NCBI GenBank assembly: GCA_017456545.1
Contig: JAFTJE010000039.1
Location: 1-43,581, forward strand
DNA: 43,581 nt
Source of the DNA: Clostridia bacterium
Lineage (GTDB): Bacteria; Bacillota; Clostridia; Oscillospirales; CAG-272
Reading direction: 5' to 3'
A program made the translations under genes and the position numbers. This document shows, in pieces, positions 16,359 through 24,542 of this stretch. The notes under the pieces were generated by a model. That model had not been told where the DNA came from, ran no database searches, and saw nothing but the letters and a program-made list of their open reading frames with translations. Numbering within the stretch: position 1 is the first letter of the stretch; the number at the start of each line of letters is the position of its first letter.

Positions 16359-18530
16359 ATGAAGAAAGTAACAAGAATATTAGTATTCGTAATGATGCTC
16401 CTTATGGTGTTCCCGGTTGCGATATCAGCTATCGTACCCTACGAGACATATACCTACGACATCGACGGATTCACAGTACCCTCACCTCATGCGTATGTTC
16501 CGGATATCCTTGTAGACTCTGCTTACATAGGCGAGCTTGCGGGAGGACTTGAAATTCCCTTGAACGGCCCCTCCGATATTGAGGCAGACTCTGAGGGAAA
16601 TGTATACATTACAGATAACGGTAACAACAGAATAGTTGTTCTCGATAAGGACTACAGACTCAAATTTATTATCGACAAGTTTGTAAACTCTAACGGAGTT
16701 GATGACGGATTTAATAATCCTGCCAGCACATTCGTGGTTGAAAGTGGCGATCACAGAGGTCTTTATGTATGTGATACAGCAAACTCCAGACTTCTTGTAT
16801 TTGATCAGTACACAGGCGAGATCATCCGTGAAATCAATAAACCCAAAACAACACTTTACTCAGACGGTAAATACTCTCCTGTAAGCTGCGTAGTTGACAA
16901 GTACGGTCGAATCTATGTAGCAGCAAACGATAGAACAGAGGGTATCATGGTTATGACCTCTGAGGGTAAGCTCATTAACTTTATCGGTGCTCCTAAGGTA
17001 ACTGTAACAGCTGCCGAGGCTCTCCGTAATATGCTCAGCTCCAAGGCTGATGAGCTTAACACAAACATTGCTACAACATTCGTAAACCTTGACCTTGACC
17101 AGGCATCACAGGAGTTTGTGTACGGTACATGTATCTTTAATAAGGATGAGGAAGAGAACCAGATTGCGGCTATCACCTCTAAGGACGGTACATATTCACC
17201 TACAAGACTTCTTAATGCAAAGGGTAAGGATATTATGAAGCGTAACGGCTTCTTCCTTCCTGCAGGTGAGGTTGACATCATTACAGAGGAGCTTTCCTCC
17301 AGTACAGAAATTCCCGCAGGTCCCTCCCAGGTAAAGGATATTGCCAGCGGTCCTAACGGCGTTTGGTCAATCATTGACTCCAACCGTTGTAAGGTTTATA
17401 CATACGATAACGACGGTAACCTTCTTTACATCTTCGGTGATATCGGTGACCAGCTCGGTAACCTCCAGAGAGGCGGCTCTCAGGCTATAACATACCAGGG
17501 CTCCAAGATTCTCGTTCTTGATATTAAGACAAACTCGTTCACAGTATATCGTAGAACCGAGTACGGAAATCTTCTTGATGAGGCTATCAGCCTTCAGAAC
17601 TCCAGTGAGTATGACCTCGCTATTGAAAAGTGGGAGGATGTACTTGCAAGAAACAACAACTTCGATACAGCTTATGTTGCTATCGGTAAGGCTCTCCACA
17701 GAGAGGGCAGATATTCCGAGGCTATCGGATATTTTGAAACAGCTTTTGATGTAGAAAACTATGCTACAACCTTCAAAGAGGTTCGTAAAGAGGTTATGGA
17801 GATTTGGTTTATCCCCATGATCGTGGGCATCGTTGCATTGTTCATACTCCTCGGTAAGGCTTTTGGCTGGGTCGGAAAGGTTAATAAGGCGGCACAGTTC
17901 AAGAGTGGAAGAAGAACACTTAAAGAAGAGCTTTGCTACGGTATGCACATCATCTTCCATCCCTTCGACGGATATTGGGATTTGAAGCACGAGCAAAGAG
18001 GTTCTGTAAGAGCATCACTTATCTACATTATAGTAACAGTATTGGCATTCCACTATCAGTCCATGGGTACGGGCTTCTATCAGAATCCCCAGGGTTCATA
18101 TAACTCGATATTTATGACTGCAACATCAATTATCATTCCCGTTATTCTTTGGGTAATCGGTAACTGGTGCTTCACAACATTGTTTGACGGCGAAGGAAAT
18201 ATGAAGCATATCTTTATGGCTACATCATATGCCCTCTTCCCGTTGCCATTGTTCGTAGTCGTTTCCACAATTCTTACAAATGTATTGGTTGGTGACGAGG
18301 CACAGATTGCTACAATGCTTGTAACACTCGCCTTTGTATGGCTTGCATTCCTTGTAATCTTCGGTATGCAGACAATCCACAACTTCTCCACAGGTAAGAA
18401 TATCGTAATGGTAATTTGTACGCTTGTAGGTATGATATTCATCGTATTCGTAGCGTTGCTCTTTACAACCCTCGCATCAAAGATGATCAGCTTCATTGGA
18501 ACATTGATAGATGAAATTACATTCAGGTAA
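16359..18530 (+). CDS. Beta-propeller (NHL/YVTN) - TPR - Yip1-like membrane fusion protein
   Basis: The product is 723 residues with AAGGAGG before the ATG. Residues 1-25 are a signal or membrane segment. Residues about 50-400 contain NHL/YVTN-type blades, with LNGPSDIEADSEGNVYITDN, N-N-R-I-V-V-L-D, GLYVCDTANSRLLVFD, D-K-Y-G-R-I-Y-V-A and G-N-L-L-Y-I-F-G. Residues about 405-470 are two TPR units (EYDLAIEKWEDVLARNNN, EGRYSEAIGYFETAF). A single helix (about 482-503) follows, then a Yip1-like domain of about five helices with the FHPFDGYWDLKHEQRGS entry. The propeller and TPR should be outside the cell and the Yip1-like part in the membrane. A scaffold or sensor role on the cell surface is inferred from the operon; no enzyme motif is seen. 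Confidence 0.85.
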   Translation: MKKVTRILVFVMMLLMVFPVAISAIVPYETYTYDIDGFTVPSPHAYVPDILVDSAYIGELAGGLEIPLNGPSDIEADSEGNVYITDNGNNRIVVLDKDYRLKFIIDKFVNSNGVDDGFNNPASTFVVESGDHRGLYVCDTANSRLLVFDQYTGEIIREINKPKTTLYSDGKYSPVSCVVDKYGRIYVAANDRTEGIMVMTSEGKLINFIGAPKVTVTAAEALRNMLSSKADELNTNIATTFVNLDLDQASQEFVYGTCIFNKDEEENQIAAITSKDGTYSPTRLLNAKGKDIMKRNGFFLPAGEVDIITEELSSSTEIPAGPSQVKDIASGPNGVWSIIDSNRCKVYTYDNDGNLLYIFGDIGDQLGNLQRGGSQAITYQGSKILVLDIKTNSFTVYRRTEYGNLLDEAISLQNSSEYDLAIEKWEDVLARNNNFDTAYVAIGKALHREGRYSEAIGYFETAFDVENYATTFKEVRKEVMEIWFIPMIVGIVALFILLGKAFGWVGKVNKAAQFKSGRRTLKEELCYGMHIIFHPFDGYWDLKHEQRGSVRASLIYIIVTVLAFHYQSMGTGFYQNPQGSYNSIFMTATSIIIPVILWVIGNWCFTTLFDGEGNMKHIFMATSYALFPLPLFVVVSTILTNVLVGDEAQIATMLVTLAFVWLAFLVIFGMQTIHNFSTGKNIVMVICTLVGMIFIVFVALLFTTLASKMISFIGTLIDEITFR

Positions 18531-18544
18531 AGGAGAATAAGCTT

Positions 18545-21500
18545 ATGAAAAAGAAAATAACAGCAATAATCCTTGCCGTGATTATGATTTTATCCACATT
18601 CGGTACAATGGGTATATCAGCTGCAACGGCAATAAAGGTAAATGTAAGCACTGTAATAAACGATGTAAGATATCAGGATGAGCTTAAGGCTTGGGAAAAT
18701 ATGACTGTTGTTCCCAGCTCTGCTACATCAAAGTTTGAGCTTCGTATTGATGAAGAATCACTTACAGTAGCTATTAAAAATAAGAAAACAGGAGAGATAA
18801 TGCTCTCCAACCCCTTGGGTACAATCAAGGATAAGAACAACCCCAAAAATGAAATTGTTCTTAGTGCTAAAACCAACAACGAAATATATACCTCTCAGTT
18901 AAAGATTGACTACAGAGCTATCTCCTATGAGACAGGTGCATCCTACTACACATTCCGTGACTGTATAAAGTATGATAATCCTCAGCACACACTTACAATC
19001 GGTACAGATACAATAACAGTTGTATATACCTTCGGTGAGCTTAACCAGGTACCTGTACTTCCCGAAGCACTCAGATACGATGACATGCAGCAGATCCTTA
19101 AGGATCTTCGTGATAAAGGTTATTCCGATATTATGATTGACTCCTTCAAGGGCAACTATGATTACTACAGTGTAACTCTTACTGAGGCTGACGAAAACGG
19201 AGAAAGACACGAAGTATCTCTCCGTGACAAGGAAAAGGAAAGCTTGATTACCAAGTACGAGCAGTACGGCATCAAGGAGGAAGGCTTCTACTACCTCAGA
19301 GGCACAATAGGTCTTACCAAGAGAAAATCAATGGAGGATATGCTTAAATCCATTCCCTTGCTAGACGAAAACGGAAATCAGAAGTTTGAATTGGATGAAA
19401 ACGGAAATAAAAAGCTTTTGTGGAAGTATACCGAGGATGTAAAGCTCGAGCTTTACTCTCACATTAACTATAGTGAAGCAACAGCTAACATTCCGATTAT
19501 TGATGTTCCTCTTACATACACAGTTACCGACACAGGCTTTAGGGCTGATGTTGACGCAAGCAAGGTTACAATCAAGCCCACAAAGGGAAATGACGGTAAA
19601 ATGAAGGTTCAGTATGTTATCGACGGTATAGGAGTATTGCCCTTCTTCAATGCGGCAAATGTTAAGACAACCTCAAATGCTGATCAGACACTTATGTCCA
19701 AGGAGACAGAAACAGGTTATACCTTTATCCCTGACGGAAGCGGTGCACTCGTTAGATTCGAGGATGTTGTAAGACAGGGTGCTACAAACGATATGACCTT
19801 CAGCCTCTACGGTTCAGATAATGTTTACTATAATCTGAAGCCCAAAAACGAAGAGCAGATGACAATGCCCGTATTCGGTATGGTAATTAATGAAAGAATA
19901 CCGACAAAGGCAGATCCTGCAGTATATAAGGATACACAGACAGGCTTCTTCGCAGTTATTGAAAACGGAGATGCAGTAGCTTCTATTACATCTTCACACA
20001 ATGCAAACTACCATTCAGTATATGCTTCATTTAAGCTTTCCTCTGCGGACAGACTTAAAATGAACAGTACAGCAACAGGTGTTGAGGGTACACTTAGCCT
20101 TAACTCCGGTATACGCTTTACCGATACATGCTCAGTAAGCTATGTAATGCTTGATCCCGATGCTAACAGAAATTCACAGAACGAGTATGAAACATCTTAC
20201 ATAGGCATGGCAAAGTATTACAGAAACTACCTTGTAGAAAACGGTGAGATTACAAAGATCGCCAATGCTAATGATCAGACAACACTCTTTGTAGAGGTAC
20301 TTGGCTCTATGAAGGTTGAAAAGAAGATTGCTACATTCCCTGTAACAGTTAATGAAGCACTTACAACCTTTGAGCAGGTTAAGAAAATGCAGAGAGAGCT
20401 TACCACAGGTACAGCGGTTATTACAAACAGTGCAACAGGTAAGGATGTAACTATTAAGGCAGCTGATAAGGGTGTTGGTCCTATTAACTTTATCCTTACC
20501 GGCTTTGCAAACGAAGGACTTTCAAGCAAATATCCCACAAAGGTTAAATGGCTCAGATCTGTTGGCGGTAAGGATGGCTTTATCGATCTTCTTGATGATG
20601 CTAAGGCTAACGGATATGAGGTATCACCCAACTTTGATTTCGCATATTCAACATATTTGTTCGGTAGCGATAATATCAAGTACAGAACCTACGGTGCAAA
20701 ATCTCTTGATGACAGATTTGCGATGAAGCTCACATATGAGCCTGCATACCAGATGCTCAACTATGTTGGCGGTATTGTAATTTCTGCCGGTTCATATGAT
20801 TACGCATATGAGAAATTTGCTAAGGCAGTAGAGGACTATGATGACAAGATGACCAACCTCGCAGTTGGAACCTTGGGCTCAGACCTTAACTCTGACTTTA
20901 ACCTTGATGATGACGATGATGATAAGGTTCCCGATAACTTTATGTACAGAACAGAAGCGGCAAGGAAGACAGAGCAGCTTCTCAGCAATCTTTCAATCAA
21001 GGGTGCTAACACAAATACAAACTATAAGCTTCTTGTAAGAAAAGGTAACTCCTATACTTACAAATATGTAAATTACATTATTGACTCATCTCTTGACAGT
21101 AGCCGTCGTACCAACCAGTCTGAGGCAGTTCCCTTTATGGGTATGGTTCTCCACGGATATATCGTATATACCGGAGAGGCTCTTAACATGGACGGTGACG
21201 CAGATTACGCATTCCTTAAGTCTCTTGAAAACGGTGCAAACCTTTATTTCACATTGGCTTATGATAATGTAGAGTATCTTAAGCTCAACTGGAGATTTGC
21301 TCAGTACTATTCTGTTGACTATAGCTTGTGGTTCGAGTATGTAGTAACAAAGTACAATGAGTACGATGCACTCATGGCATCAAAGCAGACATCATACATT
21401 TCCGAGCATGAATTCCTCAACACAAGTGAGGGTGGTACAAAGTATAAGGTTTACAACAAGGAAACAGGTGAAGCACTTGAAAACTCCAGAGTTGTAAGAG

Positions 21501-21667
21501 TAGAGTACAGCAACCGTGAGGGCTTCTTCCTCAACTACAATGCTGAGTACGAGGTTGTAGTTCAGTACGATATAAATAATGACGGTAAGCTTGACAGAAA
21601 CGACCCTGTATACGAGATTCCCGCACTTGGTTATGCGGAATACAAAAGCACAGGCATTAAGAACTAA
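18545..21667 (+). CDS. DUF5696-like large secreted protein, possibly a TIM-barrel glycan-active protein
   Basis: The 1040-residue product follows AAAGGAG. Residues 1-27 are a signal peptide with an A-x-A end; no lipobox, sortase motif or C-terminal helix is seen. Residues about 30-370 look like a beta-rich supersandwich domain. The mid part has FIPDGSGALVRFED, TGFFAVIENGDAVASI and YETSYIGMAKYYRNYL. Around 665-720 the pattern GGKDGFIDLLDDAKANGYEV followed by S-P-N-F-D-F resembles a helix-strand unit of a (beta/alpha)8 glycosidase barrel. An Asp-rich stretch (788-793) precedes KVPD, and D1009-D1020 is a canonical EF-hand or dockerin-like calcium loop (DINNDGKLDRND). I recognise the protein as the type annotated DUF5696 next to sugar ABC genes; catalysis is unproven. 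Confidence 0.75.
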   Translation: MKKKITAIILAVIMILSTFGTMGISAATAIKVNVSTVINDVRYQDELKAWENMTVVPSSATSKFELRIDEESLTVAIKNKKTGEIMLSNPLGTIKDKNNPKNEIVLSAKTNNEIYTSQLKIDYRAISYETGASYYTFRDCIKYDNPQHTLTIGTDTITVVYTFGELNQVPVLPEALRYDDMQQILKDLRDKGYSDIMIDSFKGNYDYYSVTLTEADENGERHEVSLRDKEKESLITKYEQYGIKEEGFYYLRGTIGLTKRKSMEDMLKSIPLLDENGNQKFELDENGNKKLLWKYTEDVKLELYSHINYSEATANIPIIDVPLTYTVTDTGFRADVDASKVTIKPTKGNDGKMKVQYVIDGIGVLPFFNAANVKTTSNADQTLMSKETETGYTFIPDGSGALVRFEDVVRQGATNDMTFSLYGSDNVYYNLKPKNEEQMTMPVFGMVINERIPTKADPAVYKDTQTGFFAVIENGDAVASITSSHNANYHSVYASFKLSSADRLKMNSTATGVEGTLSLNSGIRFTDTCSVSYVMLDPDANRNSQNEYETSYIGMAKYYRNYLVENGEITKIANANDQTTLFVEVLGSMKVEKKIATFPVTVNEALTTFEQVKKMQRELTTGTAVITNSATGKDVTIKAADKGVGPINFILTGFANEGLSSKYPTKVKWLRSVGGKDGFIDLLDDAKANGYEVSPNFDFAYSTYLFGSDNIKYRTYGAKSLDDRFAMKLTYEPAYQMLNYVGGIVISAGSYDYAYEKFAKAVEDYDDKMTNLAVGTLGSDLNSDFNLDDDDDDKVPDNFMYRTEAARKTEQLLSNLSIKGANTNTNYKLLVRKGNSYTYKYVNYIIDSSLDSSRRTNQSEAVPFMGMVLHGYIVYTGEALNMDGDADYAFLKSLENGANLYFTLAYDNVEYLKLNWRFAQYYSVDYSLWFEYVVTKYNEYDALMASKQTSYISEHEFLNTSEGGTKYKVYNKETGEALENSRVVRVEYSNREGFFLNYNAEYEVVVQYDINNDGKLDRNDPVYEIPALGYAEYKSTGIKN

Positions 21668-21684
21668 GGAAGGAGGACTTATTA

Positions 21685-22740
21685 ATGGCTAAAAATAAAG
21701 AATACACAACAGTGGCAGCCGACGGTACAGTCCTTGTCCATATGGCTCCTAAAAAGACAATGAAGCTTTCTCTTACACAGAGAAAGGCACTTGCCGGATG
21801 GCTTCTTGTTCTTCCCTTTGTTCTCGGTTTAGTATTGGTATACGGTCCCCTTCTCTTCTATTCAATCATTTCGATTTTCTGGGGTATCAAGGTTGAACAG
21901 TCCGGTATCGTTTACGATAGAACTGTTGGATTTGACCACATCAGATGGGCTTTTGAGGGAGATAAATACTTCCTTGAGGCTCTGTACAACGGATTTATGG
22001 ACCTTCTTATTCAGGTTCCTGCAATTATAATCTTCTCACTCTTTATGGCTATTATCCTTAACCAGAAGATGAGAGGCCGTGCAGCATTCCGTGCTATATT
22101 CTTCTTGCCGGTTATTCTTTCAATCGGTATTATCGACTCGATTGATACAAGTGCAGCATTATCAATGAATGCTATCGCCGGTGGAATCGATGACGGTACA
22201 TCTGCAATGGAGGGAGGAAGTTCCTTTGTTTCAATGATGGACCTCAATATGCTGTTTGAAAATGTACAGATAGGTGGCTCATTCCTGAGCATTGCATCTG
22301 AGCTTGTTAACAGTATTTTCGATGTTGTAAGCCGTTCAGGTGTACAGATGCTTATCTTCCTTTCCGGCTTGCAGTCAATTTCGCCTGCTATTTACGAGTC
22401 CTGTCAGATTGACGGTGCGAGTGCATGGGAAACATTCTGGAAGGTTACACTTCCTATGATCAGCCCCATGATTCTTGTAAACTCTATCTATACTCTTATT
22501 GATGCATTTACAGCTTCCGGAAACGGAGTTATAAGTCACATCTTCCAAGATATAGGAACGGAGGATAACCCGACAATTCTGAAGATTGTGGATGAAGATG
22601 GCAATACGATAGTACGACATCTTTCAGCAAACTCACTGTCAACAACGGAAATGTGGATATATGTATTGTTTATAGCTATCCTTGTTGTTGTAGTAGCTTT
22701 GCTTATGAAGGCGTTTGTATTCTATCAGAAGAGAGATTAA
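21685..22740 (+). CDS. ABC sugar permease, MalF/UgpA-like (pair 2) with extra extracytoplasmic insertion
   Basis: The 351-residue product has AAGGAGG before its ATG. It opens with a short hydrophilic N-terminus, then AGWLLVLPFVLGLVLVYGPL. Between the third and fourth helices lies an insertion of about 60 residues that is rich in small and acidic residues (from about SIDTSAALSMN to NSIFDVVSRSG). The EAA loop is YESCQIDGASAWETFW plus V-T-L-P. A second polar loop before the last helix contains EDNPTILKIVDEDGN. These insertions are absent in the pair 1 counterpart and would sit outside the cell, where they could dock the binding protein or the DUF5696-like protein. Confidence 0.88.
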   Translation: MAKNKEYTTVAADGTVLVHMAPKKTMKLSLTQRKALAGWLLVLPFVLGLVLVYGPLLFYSIISIFWGIKVEQSGIVYDRTVGFDHIRWAFEGDKYFLEALYNGFMDLLIQVPAIIIFSLFMAIILNQKMRGRAAFRAIFFLPVILSIGIIDSIDTSAALSMNAIAGGIDDGTSAMEGGSSFVSMMDLNMLFENVQIGGSFLSIASELVNSIFDVVSRSGVQMLIFLSGLQSISPAIYESCQIDGASAWETFWKVTLPMISPMILVNSIYTLIDAFTASGNGVISHIFQDIGTEDNPTILKIVDEDGNTIVRHLSANSLSTTEMWIYVLFIAILVVVVALLMKAFVFYQKRD

Positions 22741-22753
22741 GGAGGGGAGATAA

Positions 22754-23845
22754 ATGGACGCACCAAAAGTAACTAAAGAATCAAAAAATAAAATCCGTGT
22801 GGACTTTGAAAGAGCTCCTCTTTGGGAAAGAATAAAAGGTAAGTATTTCTCAATGCGTTTTCTGAAGGGAACAGTATATGTACTTTTCAGATTTATACTT
22901 CTCCTTGGCGTTTCCTTCGTAATTCTGTATCCTTACATTTCAAAGATTGCAGACTCATTTAAGGACTTCTACGACTTCCAGGATATTACAGTTGTATACA
23001 TTTCAAAGAATCCTTCTTTCCAGCAGTATGCAACTATTATAACGGAAAACCATTATTTCCACGCAATGCTTAATACATTCCTGATTTCCGCATCAACAGC
23101 TCTTATACAGACTCTTGTATGTGCACTTATAGGATACGGTCTTGCAAAGTTCAAGTTCAGAGGCAGAGGTGTAATATTTGCAATAGTTATTATAACCATG
23201 ATGCTTCCTCAGGACCTTTTGAGACTTCCTATGCAGAATGTATTCTGGCGTTTTGACGATACTCATCCTATAGGAATGTTTGTAAAATGGGTATCAGGAG
23301 ACCCGGATTTAAGTATTAAATTCGGTGTAAACAGCCTTACAGGCTTTATTCCTCACTATATCCTTTCTATAACAGGCTTCGGCTTCAGAAACGGATTGTT
23401 CATCTTCTTGCTCCGTCAGTTCTTTACCGGAGTACCCGATGAGCTTGAGGAGTCCGCTTACATGGACGGATGTACTACATTCAGAACATTCTTCCAGATC
23501 ATCATTCCTCTTGCTATCCCGATGCTTATTACAGTATTCATATTCTCATTCTCATGGCAGTGGACAGATGACTTCTATATCAACACATTCTGGCTCTCTG
23601 ACTTCTGGACATCTGAGGATTCTATCCCCTTGCTCAGCAGTGGTAACTTTGCTAATAAGGTACCGGATTCACTCTTCAGCTTCTTCGGTCAGATCCATTC
23701 CACTAAGGATACAGGTTGGGATGCGTATGTTGGTGCCATCGGCGGTACAACTACTATCCTTATCGCCCTTCCTCTTATCATTGCATTCGTATTCTTGCAG
23801 GGTAAGATCGTTCAGGGTATTGAACGAAGCGGTATCGTTGGTTAA
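22754..23845 (+). CDS. ABC sugar permease, MalG/UgpE-like (pair 2) with enlarged loops
   Basis: The 363-residue product is about 70 residues longer than the pair 1 MalG-like protein. AAGGAGGGGAG precedes the ATG. Helices include FILLLGVSFVILYPYI and IFAIVIITMMLP; the MalG-type segment is LIGYGLAKFKFRGR. The extra length lies in two predicted outside loops: one with DDTHPIGMFVKWVSGDPDL before helix 4, and one with DFWTSEDSIPLLSSGNFANK near the end. The EAA loop is EESAYMDGCTTFRTFF plus I-I-I-P. It is the last gene of the operon, directly before a strong terminator. Its partner is the preceding permease. Confidence 0.88.
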   Translation: MDAPKVTKESKNKIRVDFERAPLWERIKGKYFSMRFLKGTVYVLFRFILLLGVSFVILYPYISKIADSFKDFYDFQDITVVYISKNPSFQQYATIITENHYFHAMLNTFLISASTALIQTLVCALIGYGLAKFKFRGRGVIFAIVIITMMLPQDLLRLPMQNVFWRFDDTHPIGMFVKWVSGDPDLSIKFGVNSLTGFIPHYILSITGFGFRNGLFIFLLRQFFTGVPDELEESAYMDGCTTFRTFFQIIIPLAIPMLITVFIFSFSWQWTDDFYINTFWLSDFWTSEDSIPLLSSGNFANKVPDSLFSFFGQIHSTKDTGWDAYVGAIGGTTTILIALPLIIAFVFLQGKIVQGIERSGIVG

Positions 23846-23864
23846 AGAAGAAACACCAATTATA

Positions 23865-23904
23865 AATCAAAAAAGAGCTTGGTTTTCCAAGCTCTTTTTT
23901 GATT
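23865..23904. terminator. Intrinsic terminator closing the sugar operon
   Basis: An 18-bp perfect stem (23865-23882 with 23887-23904) with a TTTT loop includes a run of six Ts on the distal arm. The A-run on the other arm makes it usable in both directions. Confidence 0.92.
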
Positions 23905-23911
23905 TAATATC

Positions 23912-23940
23912 TTGACATTATAGAAAGGGTATGCTATAAT
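23912..23940 (+). promoter_or_regulatory. Consensus promoter of the zinc-efflux operon
   Basis: TTGACA (23912-23917), exactly 17 bases, then TATAAT (23935-23940): both boxes are perfect matches. Such a strong promoter fits tight repression by the ArsR-type protein it expresses. Confidence 0.95.
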
Positions 23941-23942
23941 TT

Positions 23943-23970
23943 ATTTGAACAATTGAATAATCATTCAAAT
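23943..23970. promoter_or_regulatory. ArsR/SmtB-type operator
   Basis: ATTTGAA (23943-23949 region) and TTCAAAT (23964-23970) form an outer inverted repeat, and TTGAAT-AATC-ATTCAA (23953-23968) a perfect inner one. The site covers the expected transcription start just after the -10 box, the usual place for a metal-released ArsR repressor. The TGAA/TTCA halves match the SmtB/CzrA style. Confidence 0.8.
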
Positions 23971-23985
23971 ATTATGGAGTAAAAA

Positions 23986-24327
23986 ATGGAAGAAAGCAGA
24001 GATTCGAATAACATAATTGAATTTGTAAGAAATAAAATAGCAGATGAGGAGACAGTATATGACCTTGCCGAGCTCTTTAAGGTCTTTGGTGACACCACAA
24101 GAGCAAAGATTCTTTCATGTCTTGAGGTAAAGGATTTATATGTGGGAGAAATAGCAGAGGTGCTTAATATGAGTATATCGGCTGTATCCCATCAGCTTCG
24201 TGTACTGCGAAATGCTAAGCTTGTCCGAGGTGTGAAGGAGGGTAAGGAGGTAAAATATTCCCTTGATGATAATCATGTTATGATGATAATAGAATGTGGG
24301 ATGTCCCACATAAAGGAGGATAAATGA
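23986..24327 (+). CDS. ArsR/SmtB-family metal-sensing repressor, zinc-type
   Basis: This 113-residue winged-helix repressor should be released from DNA by metal, turning on efflux. The helix-turn-helix is VGEIAEVLNMSISAVSHQLRVLRNA. The CadC-type cysteine motif of helix 3 is absent (VKDLYVGEI). The alpha-5 site is present: D-N-H early in SLDDNHVMMII and H-I-K-E-D at the end give the D-x-H...H-x-x-E pattern of SmtB/CzrA, which senses zinc or cobalt. GGAG precedes the ATG. The last codons overlap the HMA gene start by four bases (ATGA), and the operator covers its own promoter. Confidence 0.92.
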   Translation: MEESRDSNNIIEFVRNKIADEETVYDLAELFKVFGDTTRAKILSCLEVKDLYVGEIAEVLNMSISAVSHQLRVLRNAKLVRGVKEGKEVKYSLDDNHVMMIIECGMSHIKEDK

Positions 24328-24542
24328 AAAAGGTATTCAGACTGGAAAATCTCGGGTGTGCCAATTGTGCTGCCAAAATGGAAAAAGCAATATCAAAAAT
24401 AGAAGGTGTTTCCTTTGTAAGTATAGGATTTATGACACGCCGTTTTACAATAGAGGCTGACGAGAGTAGCTTTGATATGATACTTGAGAAAGCACAGAAA
24501 ATAATAAAAAAATATGAGAATGACTGTAAAATTGTCAGGTGA
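24324..24542 (+). CDS. Stand-alone HMA-domain protein of the zinc-efflux operon
   Basis: The 72-residue protein has one ferredoxin-like HMA domain with the metal motif G-C-A-N-C near residues 11-15. In most ZntA/CadA pumps this domain is fused to the N-terminus of the ATPase. Here it is a separate protein between the repressor and the pump, overlapping both genes by four bases. It could hand the metal to the pump or regulate it; its separate state is inferred to replace the missing fused domain. Confidence 0.88.
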   Translation: MKKVFRLENLGCANCAAKMEKAISKIEGVSFVSIGFMTRRFTIEADESSFDMILEKAQKIIKKYENDCKIVR

